Shown: positions 11,417 to 20,564 of the stretch, one piece after another
Layout: every line of letters begins with the position of its first letter
Position numbering within the stretch: the first letter of the stretch is position 1
Assembly: GCA_036250195.1 (NCBI GenBank)
Contig: JAVHZZ010000006.1
Coordinates: forward strand, 78,577,369 to 78,641,368
Origin: Mixophyes australis
Lineage: Eukaryota; Chordata; Amphibia; Anura; Limnodynastidae
DNA length: 64,000 bases
Direction of reading: 5' to 3'
Notes under the pieces: generated by a model
Database searches by the model: none
Seen by the model: the letters and a program-made list of their open reading frames with translations, nothing else
Told to the model about the DNA's origin: nothing
Made by a program: the position numbers and the translations under genes

Positions 11417-12170
11417 TGTTAGGAACCCCTCCAGCCGGCACAACACAACCCGGAGTCTACTCTGCCAGACAGGTGTTCACTGGAGCCCCTGATGGTGGGG
11501 ACAGACTGGGCTGCAGACTGACAGAGGGTCGTGAAGTGTGTACCGGCTGGGGAGAACCCAGGCAAGAAGAGTCAGGTCCACGCAGAGGTCAAAGGCCGGC
11601 AGCAGGTAACAGTAATGATGAACAAGCTGAGGTCAGAGGTCACAGGCAAAGTAGCGGAACGGGTAAACAAGCCAAGGATCAGGGTCACAGGAAACACAAG
11701 CGAAGTCCAATACGAAGCCAAGGGTCATACACGGGAAGTCAAACGTAGATACAGGATACAGGAACTGGAACAAGCAGGTCAGCAGACTGGAGCACAGAAG
11801 CTATAACCGGCAATGAGGCAGCAGACCTCATTGCCTTAAATACCCAGCTGAACCAATCACAGGTAAAACACACTCCTGCAGGTTAATAGAGCAGTCACTA
11901 ATAGAGCCAATCAGGGCTTGCCCCTGGCCTGCACAGTTGCAGGCTAATGCCTGTAATTGCCTCCTATAATCTGCCCATATTAATTAGCCCACAGGCTGTA
12001 GAACGCTGCGCCCGGCTTCCTCCTATTGCCGGGACGCAGCTCTGAAGCGTCTGCTGGTTGCCCCGGCAACGGCCGGGTTATGGCCGGAAATGACGTCCCG
12101 GTCGCCATGGCGACGGCCGGGACGCGGGTGAGTGAGTCGCGGCGGCTGGGCACCGCCGCGGCTCGTAACA
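11417..12170 (-). repeat. Element 1 3' LTR
   Basis: 754 bp, TGTTA...TAACA ends. It contains the last codons of pol (to 12023). On the minus strand it carries TATTTAA (11836-11842) and a predicted transcription start at 11811. Two perfect RFX X-box-like palindromes lie upstream of the start, GTTGCCCCGGCAAC (12057-12070) and GTCGCCATGGCGAC (12101-12114), with TGACGTC close by. Confidence 0.95.
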
Positions 12171-15100
12171 GTACCCCCCCCTTGAGGAGGGGTCGAGGGA
12201 CCCCGACATCCTGGTTTTCTAGGGAATTTTTTGAAGAACTCCTTCAGTTTCTTTGGGGCATGGAGTTGTCTCCGCGGAACCCAAGATCGCTCTTCTAATC
12301 CGCGATTCCTCCATTGTATAAGGAAATGCACCTGTCCTTGAACATTTTTAGAATCAAGGACCTTTTGAATCACAAATTTTTTTGGCCCACTGGAACCTCT
12401 CCCAGGCACACTTGAAGACTGGGCTTGACCAGGATAAAGCACTGGCTTCAATAGAGAACAATGAAAGGTGTTTGGAATTCTTAACGAGCCTGGAATTTTT
12501 AACCTAAATGCGACGGAGTTCACCTGCTTGATGATAAGAAACGGCCCGATGAACTTAGGACCCAATTTCTTACAAGGTTGTCTGAGCCTGATATTTTTTG
12601 TAGACAGCCAGACTTTCTGGCCAACCTTAAGGGAGCAGGGGGTACGGTGTCGGTCCGAATTTTTTTTTGCAACAAGTGAGGCTTGTTTTAAAGATGAATG
12701 TACTTTCTTCCAGACAACTCTGAGATCCCTGGCAGTGGAACGGATCTCCTGAATACCAACAGACTGGAGTGAATACAAAGAGTTAGATCTGGGGTGGAAA
12801 CCATAATTGCAAAAGAACGGAGAGATTTTCGTGGATGAGTGACAGGAGTTGTTACAGGCAAATTCTGCCCAGAGCAACAAGGAGGACCAGTTGTCATGGA
12901 ACTCCGATATGTAGCATCGCAAGAACTTCTCCAAGGACTGGTTAACCCTTTCAGTGTGCCCATTTGACTGAGGGTGGTATGCAGATGATAAACTGACCTT
13001 GATTCCCAGGAGGGTACAGAATGATCTCCAGAACTGTGCTATGAACTGGGAACCCCGATCGGAGACGATGTCTGTAGGGAGTCCATGGAGGCGGAAAATG
13101 TGTTGAATGAACAAGACTGCCAAATCTCGAGCAGTAGGAAGCCTAGTGAGTGGAATGAAATGCGCCATCTTGCTGAACCGGTCTACCACGACCCAAATGG
13201 TATTGTGTCCCGCAGAGGGTGGCAGATCGACTATAAAGTCCATGGACAGATGTGTCCAAGGTTTACCAGGGGCGGCCAACGGAACTAACTGACCTACCGG
13301 GCGAGTCCTGGGAACTTTGTTCCTGGCACAAACTTCACAGGACCGGACGTGACTCTTGACGTCAGCAGACAGAGACGGCCACCATACAGTACGGGAAAGG
13401 ATTTCCAGTGTTTTGTAGACTCCAGGATGCCCAGCAGTCCGACTGTTGTGTGCCTCAGCAAGGACTGTCTTCCTTAGATGAACTGGGACAAACAAACATC
13501 CTGCCGGAGTGTTATCAGGAGCCAACCTCTGGAACCTTTGTAAGGTACAGCTCAAATCTTGAGTTAATCCGGCATGAATCATAGACACAGGAACAATAGG
13601 CTCTGGGCAGGTGACCGGAGCATGATGTGCCAGGAAACTTCTAGACAGGGCGTCCGCTTGAATATTTTTGGAACCAGGACGATAGGTGATAATAAAGTTG
13701 AACCGAGTGAAGAACAGCGACCACCGAGCCTGTCGGGGGTTCAGACGTTTGGCTGACTGTATATACTGTAAGTTTTTATGATCCGTTATAACGGAGATCT
13801 GGTGTGCAGCGCCTTCCAACCAGTGCCGCCATTCCTCAAAGGCCCATTTAATTGCCAGCAATTCTCGGTTTCCCACGTCATAGTTGGTTTCCGCTGATGA
13901 GAACTGACGGGAAAAAAAGGCACATGGATGTAAGCGGTGGGTCTGGGGGTCTTTTTGTGACAAGACGGCCCCAGCACCGACGTCAGACGCATCTACCTCA
14001 AGAACAAACGGTACCCTAGGATCCGGATGTCTGAGAACCTGAGCAGACACAAAAGCTTTCTTCAGGGTTTTGAATGCATTTATTGCCTGTTGTGACCAAA
14101 CAGTTGGATCACCTCCTTTGCGGGTCAAGGTGACGATAGGAGCCACGATATCAGCAAAGCCGCCAATAAACCTCCTGTAGTAATTGGCGAATTCCAGGAA
14201 TCTCTGGACCGCCTTGAGGTTATTCGGTTGTATCCAATCCAGAATTGCTTGGACCTTGGTTGGGTCCATGGAGAAACCTTCTGAGGAGATTAGATAACCG
14301 AGGAAGGATACCTTCTGGACCTCGAACTCGCATTTCTCGAGTTTAGCGTAGAGGTGATGTTCCCGTAATTTCTGTAGGATTTGTCTGACATGACCCTGGT
14401 GCACAGACAACGATTTTGAATATATGAGGATGTCGTCTAAGTAAACAACAACAAAGTGTCCCAGGAACTCACGTAACACCTCATTAATCAAGTCCTGAAA
14501 TACGGCAGGAGCATTACTAAGGCCAAACGGCATGACCAGGTATTCGTAATGGCCCGAGAGCGTGTTGAAAGCCGTCTTCCACTCATCACCTGCTCTAATA
14601 CGTATGAGATTATAGGCCCCACGAAGATCAATTTTAGTGAAGATAGTGGCTCCTCTTAATTGATCAAAAAGAACGGAGATGAGGGGAAGGGGGTAGGTGT
14701 TCTTAACCGTAATAAGGTTCAGCCCTCGATAATCGATACAGGGTCTGAGTCCACCGTCCTTCTTGGGTACAAAGAAACACCCCGCTCCTACTGGGGACTT
14801 GGATGGCCTGATGAAGCCCTTCTTCAAGTTTTCGTCAATATACTCCTGCATGGATTTGGTCTCTGGACCAGAGAGAGGATACAAGCGTCCCTTGGGTAAT
14901 TTAGAGCCCGGAATGAGCTCAATGGCACAGTCGAAATTGCGGTGCGGTGGTAGTGTGTCAGCAGCCTTTTTGGAGAAAACATCCCAGTAGTCATGATACT
15001 GAGAAGGAAGCTGCTCCGGAATAGACTGAATAATACGTAGAGGTAGTGTCAAGCAAGACTGTGTACAATGGGGGCTCCACTGGACAATTTCTCCTTTTGC

Positions 15101-15556
15101 CCAATCCATGACGGGGTTATGGCAGGATAGCCAAGGGTGGCCCAGAATTAAAGGAACCGAAGGACATTCGATAAGACGTAAGACTATGGATTCCGAATGG
15201 AGAGCGCCAATGTTCAACTGTAATGGTGGGTTCTCCCAAGTAATTTTGCCGCCTGGCAACAGACTACCATCTAAGCCACATACCGTAATGGCAGATTGGA
15301 GTTTAATCCGCGGAATCCCAGCAGAGCGGGCAAACTCGATGTCAAGGAAGTTGCCAGCAGCTCCACTGTCAATGAAGGCTGATAGTTTCGTAGAACGAGC
15401 ACTGAACGTGAGCTGTGCAGGGACCAATAGTGCATTTTTCTGGGAGACAATTTGTAGACCTAAGTGAACTCTCCCCTCGTTCCTTAGGCATGCTCGTTTC
15501 CCGACTTGTTTGGGCAAGAACGGGAGAAGTGGCCTCTTGCGCCACAATATAAACAT
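12023..15556 (-). CDS. pol: Element 1 Pol: protease, RT, RNase H, integrase, chromodomain
   Basis: A 1177-codon open frame in the -1 frame relative to gag; real expression should start at the slip site (15502), so roughly the first 18 codons are overlap only. Domains: aspartic protease with DSGA at 63-66; RT with FTKID (D310) and catalytic YLDDIL (372-377); RNase H with D522, E565 and D592; integrase zinc finger H703, H710, C740, C743; DD35E core D773, D833, E869; GPF/linker region to about 1035; chromodomain about 1060-1110 (VIQKVLDSK, FLIQWRN, LEERSW). All catalytic residues are present. The frame runs through the polypurine tract and 148 nt into the 3' LTR. The length is normal for a chromovirus Pol, and it appears competent. 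Confidence 0.95.
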   Translation of the reverse strand: MFILWRKRPLLPFLPKQVGKRACLRNEGRVHLGLQIVSQKNALLVPAQLTFSARSTKLSAFIDSGAAGNFLDIEFARSAGIPRIKLQSAITVCGLDGSLLPGGKITWENPPLQLNIGALHSESIVLRLIECPSVPLILGHPWLSCHNPVMDWAKGEIVQWSPHCTQSCLTLPLRIIQSIPEQLPSQYHDYWDVFSKKAADTLPPHRNFDCAIELIPGSKLPKGRLYPLSGPETKSMQEYIDENLKKGFIRPSKSPVGAGCFFVPKKDGGLRPCIDYRGLNLITVKNTYPLPLISVLFDQLRGATIFTKIDLRGAYNLIRIRAGDEWKTAFNTLSGHYEYLVMPFGLSNAPAVFQDLINEVLREFLGHFVVVYLDDILIYSKSLSVHQGHVRQILQKLREHHLYAKLEKCEFEVQKVSFLGYLISSEGFSMDPTKVQAILDWIQPNNLKAVQRFLEFANYYRRFIGGFADIVAPIVTLTRKGGDPTVWSQQAINAFKTLKKAFVSAQVLRHPDPRVPFVLEVDASDVGAGAVLSQKDPQTHRLHPCAFFSRQFSSAETNYDVGNRELLAIKWAFEEWRHWLEGAAHQISVITDHKNLQYIQSAKRLNPRQARWSLFFTRFNFIITYRPGSKNIQADALSRSFLAHHAPVTCPEPIVPVSMIHAGLTQDLSCTLQRFQRLAPDNTPAGCLFVPVHLRKTVLAEAHNSRTAGHPGVYKTLEILSRTVWWPSLSADVKSHVRSCEVCARNKVPRTRPVGQLVPLAAPGKPWTHLSMDFIVDLPPSAGHNTIWVVVDRFSKMAHFIPLTRLPTARDLAVLFIQHIFRLHGLPTDIVSDRGSQFIAQFWRSFCTLLGIKVSLSSAYHPQSNGHTERVNQSLEKFLRCYISEFHDNWSSLLLWAEFACNNSCHSSTKISPFFCNYGFHPRSNSLYSLQSVGIQEIRSTARDLRVVWKKVHSSLKQASLVAKKNSDRHRTPCSLKVGQKVWLSTKNIRLRQPCKKLGPKFIGPFLIIKQVNSVAFRLKIPGSLRIPNTFHCSLLKPVLYPGQAQSSSVPGRGSSGPKKFVIQKVLDSKNVQGQVHFLIQWRNRGLEERSWVPRRQLHAPKKLKEFFKKFPRKPGCRGPSTPPQGGGTVTSRGGAQPPRLTHPRPGRRHGDRDVISGHNPAVAGATSRRFRAASRQ
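12171..12183 (-). other. Element 1 polypurine tract
   Basis: AAGGGGGGGGTAC on the minus strand, ending immediately before TGTTAC of the 3' LTR: the plus-strand primer site. It lies within the pol frame. Confidence 0.85.
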
Positions 15557-16338
15557 AAGCCTTGTGACCGTCTCCTGTCTCTCTCCTCAGAGGAAAGACG
15601 GTATGCTCCCAATTGCATTGGTTCCTCACCATCCTGGAAGATAGGAACGAAGGCGGATGGAGGTGATGACGTTTCCTTTTCAGTTTTCCGCTCTTTATAT
15701 CTCCTGTCAATTTTAATGGAGAGGTGCATCAGATCCTCCAGAGAGCTAGGAGACGGGTATTGCACCAGCGAATCTTTAATCTGTTCAGATAGGCCGACAC
15801 GGAACTGACTACGTAAGGCAGGGTCGTTCCATCCACTGTCAGGTGACCATCTACGGAATTCCGCGCAGTATTCTTCTGCCGACCGTCTGCCTTGTTTCAA
15901 GGACCGTAGGTGAGCTTCCGCGGAGGCCACTCGATCCGGGTCATCATACAGTAAACCCAATGCCTCAAAGAAGGAGTCTACGGACTGCATGGCCGGACTG
16001 GTCTGTGGCAAAGAAAACGCCCAGGACTGGGGGTCACCCTGTAGAAGGGAAATAATAATCCCAACTCGTTGCTGCTCTGAACCGGAGGAGCGGGGTCTCA
16101 TCCGAAAATAGAGCTTGCAGCTCTCCCTGAAGTTCCGAAACAAGGTTCTATTTCCGGAGAACCGATCCGGTAAATTCATTTTGGGCTCACAGATGGGATC
16201 TGGAGGAGATTGTGAAGCTTTTGTGGCTTCTTCTTGAACAGACATACGCTCAGCCAATCCCTGCATCATCTGATACAAAGACTCAACATGGCCTGCTAGG
16301 GTTTGTGCCGGAGACGGTGTGGATCCACTTGCATCCAT
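15484..16338 (-). CDS. gag: Element 1 Gag
   Basis: A 284-residue capsid/nucleocapsid protein starting at an ATG 34 nt after the 5' LTR (MDASGSTPSPAQT); a second ATG lies 4 nt downstream in another frame, so this start gives the full frame. The middle (about 60-220) contains the conserved retrotransposon Gag core (MNLPDRFSGN... ESCKLYF..., EDLMHLSIKIDRR). One CCHC zinc knuckle, C-x2-C-x4-H-x4-C (CLYCGARGHFSRSC), lies near residues 262-275, just before the C-terminus NKSGNEHA. It would assemble the virus-like particle and bind the RNA. It overlaps pol by 72 nt in the -1 frame with a slip site at 15496-15502. No disruption is visible. Confidence 0.95.
   Translation of the reverse strand: MDASGSTPSPAQTLAGHVESLYQMMQGLAERMSVQEEATKASQSPPDPICEPKMNLPDRFSGNRTLFRNFRESCKLYFRMRPRSSGSEQQRVGIIISLLQGDPQSWAFSLPQTSPAMQSVDSFFEALGLLYDDPDRVASAEAHLRSLKQGRRSAEEYCAEFRRWSPDSGWNDPALRSQFRVGLSEQIKDSLVQYPSPSSLEDLMHLSIKIDRRYKERKTEKETSSPPSAFVPIFQDGEEPMQLGAYRLSSEERDRRRSQGLCLYCGARGHFSRSCPNKSGNEHA
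15496..15502 (-). promoter_or_regulatory. -1 ribosomal frameshift heptamer GGGAAAC
   Basis: On the minus strand the Gag-frame codons read tcG GGA AAC gag, a canonical X XXY YYZ slip site placed seven codons into the gag/pol overlap. Slipping back one base enters pol directly (GKRACLRNEG). The same heptamer drives -1 frameshifting in PEG10, a domesticated sushi-type Gag-Pol. A downstream pseudoknot was not modelled. Confidence 0.8.
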
Positions 16339-16361
16339 CCTAATCTTGTCTCCGTGAGTGG

Positions 16362-16372
16362 GCCGGTTATAA
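16362..16372 (-). other. Element 1 primer binding site, self-priming type
   Basis: The 11 bases directly after the 5' LTR, TTATAACCGGC on the minus strand, pair with the predicted RNA start GCCGGTTATAG: ten Watson-Crick pairs and one G-U. There is no TGG start as expected for tRNA-primed elements. In Tf1 an 11-nt fragment of the transcript's own 5' end primes reverse transcription; this fits that model. Confidence 0.75.
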
Positions 16373-17126
16373 TGTTAGGAACCCCTCCAGCCGGCACAAC
16401 ACAACCCGGAGTCTACTCTGCCAGACAGGTGTTCACTGGAGCCCTTGATGGTGGGGACAGACTGGGCTGCAGACTGACAGAGGGTCGTGAAGTGTGTACC
16501 GGCTGGGGAGAACCCAGGCAAGAAGAGTCAGGTCCACGCAGAGGTCAAAGGCCGGCAGCAGGTAACAGTAATGATGAACAAGCTGAGGTCAGAGGTCACA
16601 GGCAAAGTAGCGGAACGGGTAAACAAGCCAAGGATCAGGGTCACAGGAAACACAAGCGAAGTCCAATACGAAGCCAAGGGTCATACACGGGAAGTCAAAC
16701 GTAGATACAGGATACAGGAACTGGAACAAGCAGGTCAGCAGACTGGAGCACAGAAGCTATAACCGGCAATGAGGCAGCAGACCTCATTGCCTTAAATACC
16801 CAGCTGAACCAATCACAGGTAAAACACACTCCTGCAGGTTAATAGAGCAGTCACTAATAGAGCCAATCAGGGCTTGCCCCTGGCCTGCACAGTTGCAGGC
16901 TAATGCCTGTAATTGCCTCCTATAATCTGCCCATATTAATTAGCCCACAGGCTGTAGAACGCTGCGCCCGGCTTCCTCCTATTGCCGGGACGCAGCTCTG
17001 AAGCGTCTGCTGGTTGCCCCGGCAACGGCCGGGTTATGGCCGGAAATGACGTCCCGGTCGCCATGGCGACGGCCGGGACGCGGGTGAGTGAGTCGCGGCG
17101 GCTGGGCACCGCCGCGGCTCGTAACA
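16373..17126 (-). repeat. Element 1 5' LTR
   Basis: 754 bp, identical to the 3' LTR except T at 16445. Predicted U3 is about 16768-17126 and R/U5 about 16373-16767. X-box palindromes lie at 17013-17026 and 17057-17070. Confidence 0.95.
16767..16798 (-). promoter_or_regulatory. Element 1 TATA box and predicted transcription start
   Basis: TATTTAA on the minus strand (16792-16798), with the predicted start G at 16767, 31 nt downstream. A perfect 10-bp inverted repeat GGCAATGAGG/CCTCATTGCC (16765-16791, 7-nt spacer) fills the gap, and its downstream arm covers the start site. The start is inferred from TATA spacing and from exact complementarity of the first bases to the primer binding site. 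Confidence 0.7.
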
Positions 17127-18360
17127 CTCTACCTTTCCTCTCCCGATCTCTCTCCCTCCCTCCTCTCCAGGGTGTCCGCCTGCCTCTCCGCCATCTCCTC
17201 CTGGATGTCCTCTAGATTCCTCAAACTTAATCTCACTAAACCGAACTTTTTGTCTTTCACCCCACTCACTCCCCCTCCACTTCCGACCTTTCTATCACCG
17301 CTCTCAACTCCTCTATTTCCCCTGTCTCTCAACTTCGCTGCCTCGGCGTCACCCTGGACTCCTCTCTCTCCTTTGCCCCTCATATCCTCTCTCTTGCTAA
17401 GTCTTGCCGCTTCCAGCTGTGCAACATCGCACGCATTCGGCCCTTCCTCTCCCAAGATGCCACTAAAGCTCTTGTCCACTCTCTTATTATCTCCCGCTTG
17501 GACTACTGTAACCTCCTCCTTACTGGCCTCCCCCGCTCTCATCTCGCTCCCCTTCGCTCCGTACTCAATGCTGCCCCTCTACCAATCCCTCCACTGGCTC
17601 CCCATCCCCTACAGAATCGTGTTCAAGCTCCTCACTCTTACTTTCAAGGCCCTCTCCAACTCCACTGCTCCCTACATCTCCAACATTATCTCCATTCACG
17701 CTCCATCCCGCCCTCTGCGTTCGGCTAACGACCGCCGCCTCTCTTCCCCCCTGATTACCTCCTCCCATGCTCGCATCCACGACTTCTCCCGCGCTGCCCC
17801 CCTCCACTGGAACCAGCTCCCCCGCTCCATCAGAACTTCCCCCAACTTGTCCAGCTTCAAACGGGCCTTAAAAACCCTCCTCTTCCTTAAAGCCCTCCAG
17901 TCCCCCACCTAATTGACCTCCTCCCAGTCTCCCCTACCCCCCTCCCACTTCTGTCCCCCTCTTACCTCCCTCCTTTTCATTCTCCTCTCCCCCCCCTCTC
18001 CGTCTCTGCCTCCGTTCTCCCCATTCCCTCCTCCCACCATTGCGTCTCTGTCCGTCCTACCCTCCCCTTAGATTGTACGCTCCTTCGAGCAGGGCCTCCT
18101 CTCCTTCGGTTCTCCACCACCTTAACTCTGCTCTCCAGCTCCATGTCTCTTCCGTGAGGTCCTCCTGCCCTTCTACCACCCTCTCTACCCCGCTGGGGGC
18201 TCTCACCTCTCATCTAGCTGTACATTGAGCTTCTGAGTTACTGTGCTTTTTGTTAACTGTACCGTGCTGTCTCACCCTGTATCGTGTTTCTGTCTGTCCC
18301 TGTACGGCGCTACGGATACCTAGTGGTGCCCTATAAATAAAAATTAATAATAATAATAAT
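17127..18360 (+). pseudogene. L2-type LINE ORF2, piece 3: RT C-terminus, 3' UTR and tail
   Basis: The LINE resumes after the CTCTA duplication. The frame from about 17165 encodes the RT thumb (CLSAISSWMSSRFLKLNLTK) and ends in the family's C-terminal signature, HWNQLPRSIRTSPNLSSFKR followed by ALKTLLFLKAL (to 17912). The 3' UTR includes AGATTGTACGCTCCTTCGAG plus CAGGG and the tail text GCGCTACGG...CTATAAATAAAAATTAATAATAATAAT, typical of L2-like 3' ends. Frameshifts make it non-functional. Confidence 0.85.
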
Positions 18361-19803
18361 TGATACTTGCTGTCCTCACAGCTAAGGATTCCATTAAATG
18401 TCAGCTCCACTTTTTTTTTACCAAAAAAATATATAGCTATGGTATACTAGGCTGGAGCCAGTTAATAGCTATAGTGCAGGGAGCTGCAGCTATTAAACAT
18501 AAATGTGAATTAAATGTCAGCCAAGGTGAGGTGAACAATAGTGCTTCTCACAGGTCTTGTGTGCACCTAATCTCAAATACCAGTCTGTAAACTTCCCCAA
18601 ACATTTAACTAATCTGCACAACCCCCAAGTATGTACCATTTCACAGGTATAAAAACAATAGGGCAATTAAGTGAGACTTGTAATTAAGTTTATGTACACA
18701 ACCAGATATTCTTTACCATTGAAACATCACCTTAACAGCAGTCTTTGTAGCTGAAACACAAATAGAGCATTGTTGCACTTAATTTATATTTTAGTGTGGA
18801 GTATGGCTTAAATTTAAGTTTGACTAGCTTGTACCAGTTCATACTGCAATTTCTTGTACCTGATCTCTCACACATTGAATTTGTAACCATAATTTATTGA
18901 ATTTCTCTTACATGGAGTGATAAAAAATAGTACTTTTTAAAGAAAGAGAAGAAGAAAAACTATTAATGAAAGAGGAATTACATTCCATTAATTATAGTTA
19001 TTGACAATGATAATGGTCATTGTACCAGTAGAGAAATCCACGCCTGTTGTTTTACAGAACAACAGAATGAGCAGGTAAACCAAAGCACAATAAATGGATA
19101 TTGGAAAGTATTGTACTATATGAGACACATTCTCTGCCCTGACCACAAAACCTGTTGGAGTCTTGGTGATTCCAGCCTATTGTAGCTGATTCATGTCTGC
19201 CACTCCTTGCCTCTCTACCTCATTCTCCTCTCTCTTATGGATGTGAGAGGTAATGACCTCAGGTAACATTACACAATAAGACACACCTTGTACTCACACA
19301 GTGAAAAAACAAACACAAAGGTGTATCTGTGTGCCAGCTCTAATGCTATAAACAAATTAAATTTAGCCTGAAAATTAAAATTATGACTTTTACGTGCATG
19401 TAAACATGGGCCCATACACTTACATTTCCGGATACGTGCAGCTTTTAATTTAGCGTATAGATATGTCTGGCACAAAAATGTGTCCTTCATCATCGACTCG
19501 GAAACTTGCAGAAGACCTATAGGATGCCCACAGATTTGCAACCCAAATGGTGTATTGCCGTTTGTATATGATCTCCTATGTAAGGTTGGAGATTACGATT
19601 AAGGTTGCAAGTGTATAAGACATTTTGATCCAGGAGATTTCATCTACAATCATGTGAGGTATGTCTACATCATAGGATTGCAGAGGAAAACTCCTGGACC
19701 AAAAATCACTGCACCCTGTCCCATCCATGTTCCATCCAACCTTTTCTCTGAGACCACAGCTCCACTTGTTGATCCATCCTCTCTAGCAGCTGAAAATCAG
19801 GCT
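18361..19803. other. Non-coding stretch, no gene recognised
   Basis: AT-rich; short open frames (18360-18590, 19269-19541) lack motifs. No RNA gene seen. Confidence 0.45.
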
Positions 19804-19804
19804 T

Positions 19805-20301
19805 AGGCTAGGTACACACTATAGGAAAAACAAACAAACAATTAGCAATTTACAAAGGACAGGAAAATATAAAATCCCAATTAGCGTGCCAATTCATGTG
19901 CACACACTCTACACGATTACCTTTAGATTCGTACTCTTCATCTGTCATAACCATCGGCTGGCTGCCAGACCATTGCTCAGCAGGGTTCGGCTCCCATGCT
20001 CTCAAACTGCATTTCAAAGTATGTGTGCCTGTCCTTCCCCCTCATCTGTTGTTCCAATTCTGCAAAGTGCATATACAGTGCAGAACTGGAACAACGCCGT
20101 TTCATTGTTGAACAGACAGTTTGAAAACCTCGATCAGTGATTTCAGTGGCTTTGGAACGACCATCGGTCATCGTTTCACTGTACACATTAAGGTGATATC
20201 AAGCAGAACTGACGTTTATGGTCTGAATGACCCAATCCTCGACTGAAAACTCTGGCTAGGTACACACTGAAGAATTTTCTGACCAACTTGCTATCTACAA
20301 T
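19805..20301. mobile_element. Harbinger-like repeat fragments, left flank of element 2
   Basis: GGCTAGGTACACACTATAG at about 19807 and GGCTAGGTACACACTGAAG at about 20254 match the terminus of the Harbinger element at 2469. The interior has MITE-like text (GACCATCGGTCATCG, ACATTAAGG) and no transposase. The second fragment is split by element 2 and continues at 29324 (GTACCTGCAACTGAAGGTCC...GTATACACACTAG). Internal boundaries are uncertain. Confidence 0.5.
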
Positions 20302-20452
20302 GATTGTGTCACTCACCGGACTGTGAGTGCTTCTTCCCGGACATTTAGGAACCGTGGCCGTCCTCCATCCTGAGGGTCTGCGCATGCGCAGCCCTTTCTA
20401 ATCCTTCTATGTATGTCCCTTTAACTTAATTGGCAGATCAGGCAACACTCCC

Positions 20453-20494
20453 TATATTAAGCACCTGTGGTCAACACCACGTTGCCTGATCTTG
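20453..20494 (+). promoter_or_regulatory. Element 2 TATA box and predicted transcription start
   Basis: TATATTAA at 20453-20460 with the predicted start G at 20484, again 31 nt downstream. A perfect 12-bp inverted repeat AGATCAGGCAAC (20435-20446) / GTTGCCTGATCT (20481-20492) brackets the TATA box, and its downstream arm covers the start. Start GCCTGATCTTG is conserved in the diverged solo LTR at 9536-11219. Confidence 0.7.
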
Positions 20495-20564
20495 GAGTCT
20501 CATTCCCCATGAGTCTCTGAAGGTGTTCCTGTGTTTCCTCGTGTATTCAGCGCTGCTGATTCCT

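Larger units (their letters stand above)
11417..17126 (-). mobile_element. Full-length Ty3/gypsy chromovirus 'element 1' (Tf1/sushi-like)
   Basis: A complete 5.7-kb LTR retrotransposon on the minus strand. Two 754-bp LTRs (TGTTAG...TAACA) flank gag and pol; the flanking pentamer CTCTA (11412-11416, 17127-17131) is the target duplication. Reading 17126 to 11417: 5' LTR, an 11-nt self-primer binding site, gag, -1 slip site, pol, polypurine tract, 3' LTR. The two LTRs show a single difference by eye (C at 11489, T at 16445), and both long frames are open, so the insertion is very recent. A C-terminal chromodomain and the GGGAAAC slip site place it with the sushi/Mar-type chromoviruses, relatives of the ancestor of mammalian PEG10. 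It lies inside an L2 LINE. Confidence 0.95.

Noticed and set aside
11356..11806. Open frames repeated at 11356-11806 and 16303-16762
   Set aside because: They are identical because they lie in the two LTRs of element 1, on the strand opposite its genes.
16362..16372. A conventional tRNA primer binding site for element 1 or 2
   Set aside because: The bases after both 5' LTRs lack the TGG start, while both match their own predicted RNA 5' ends.
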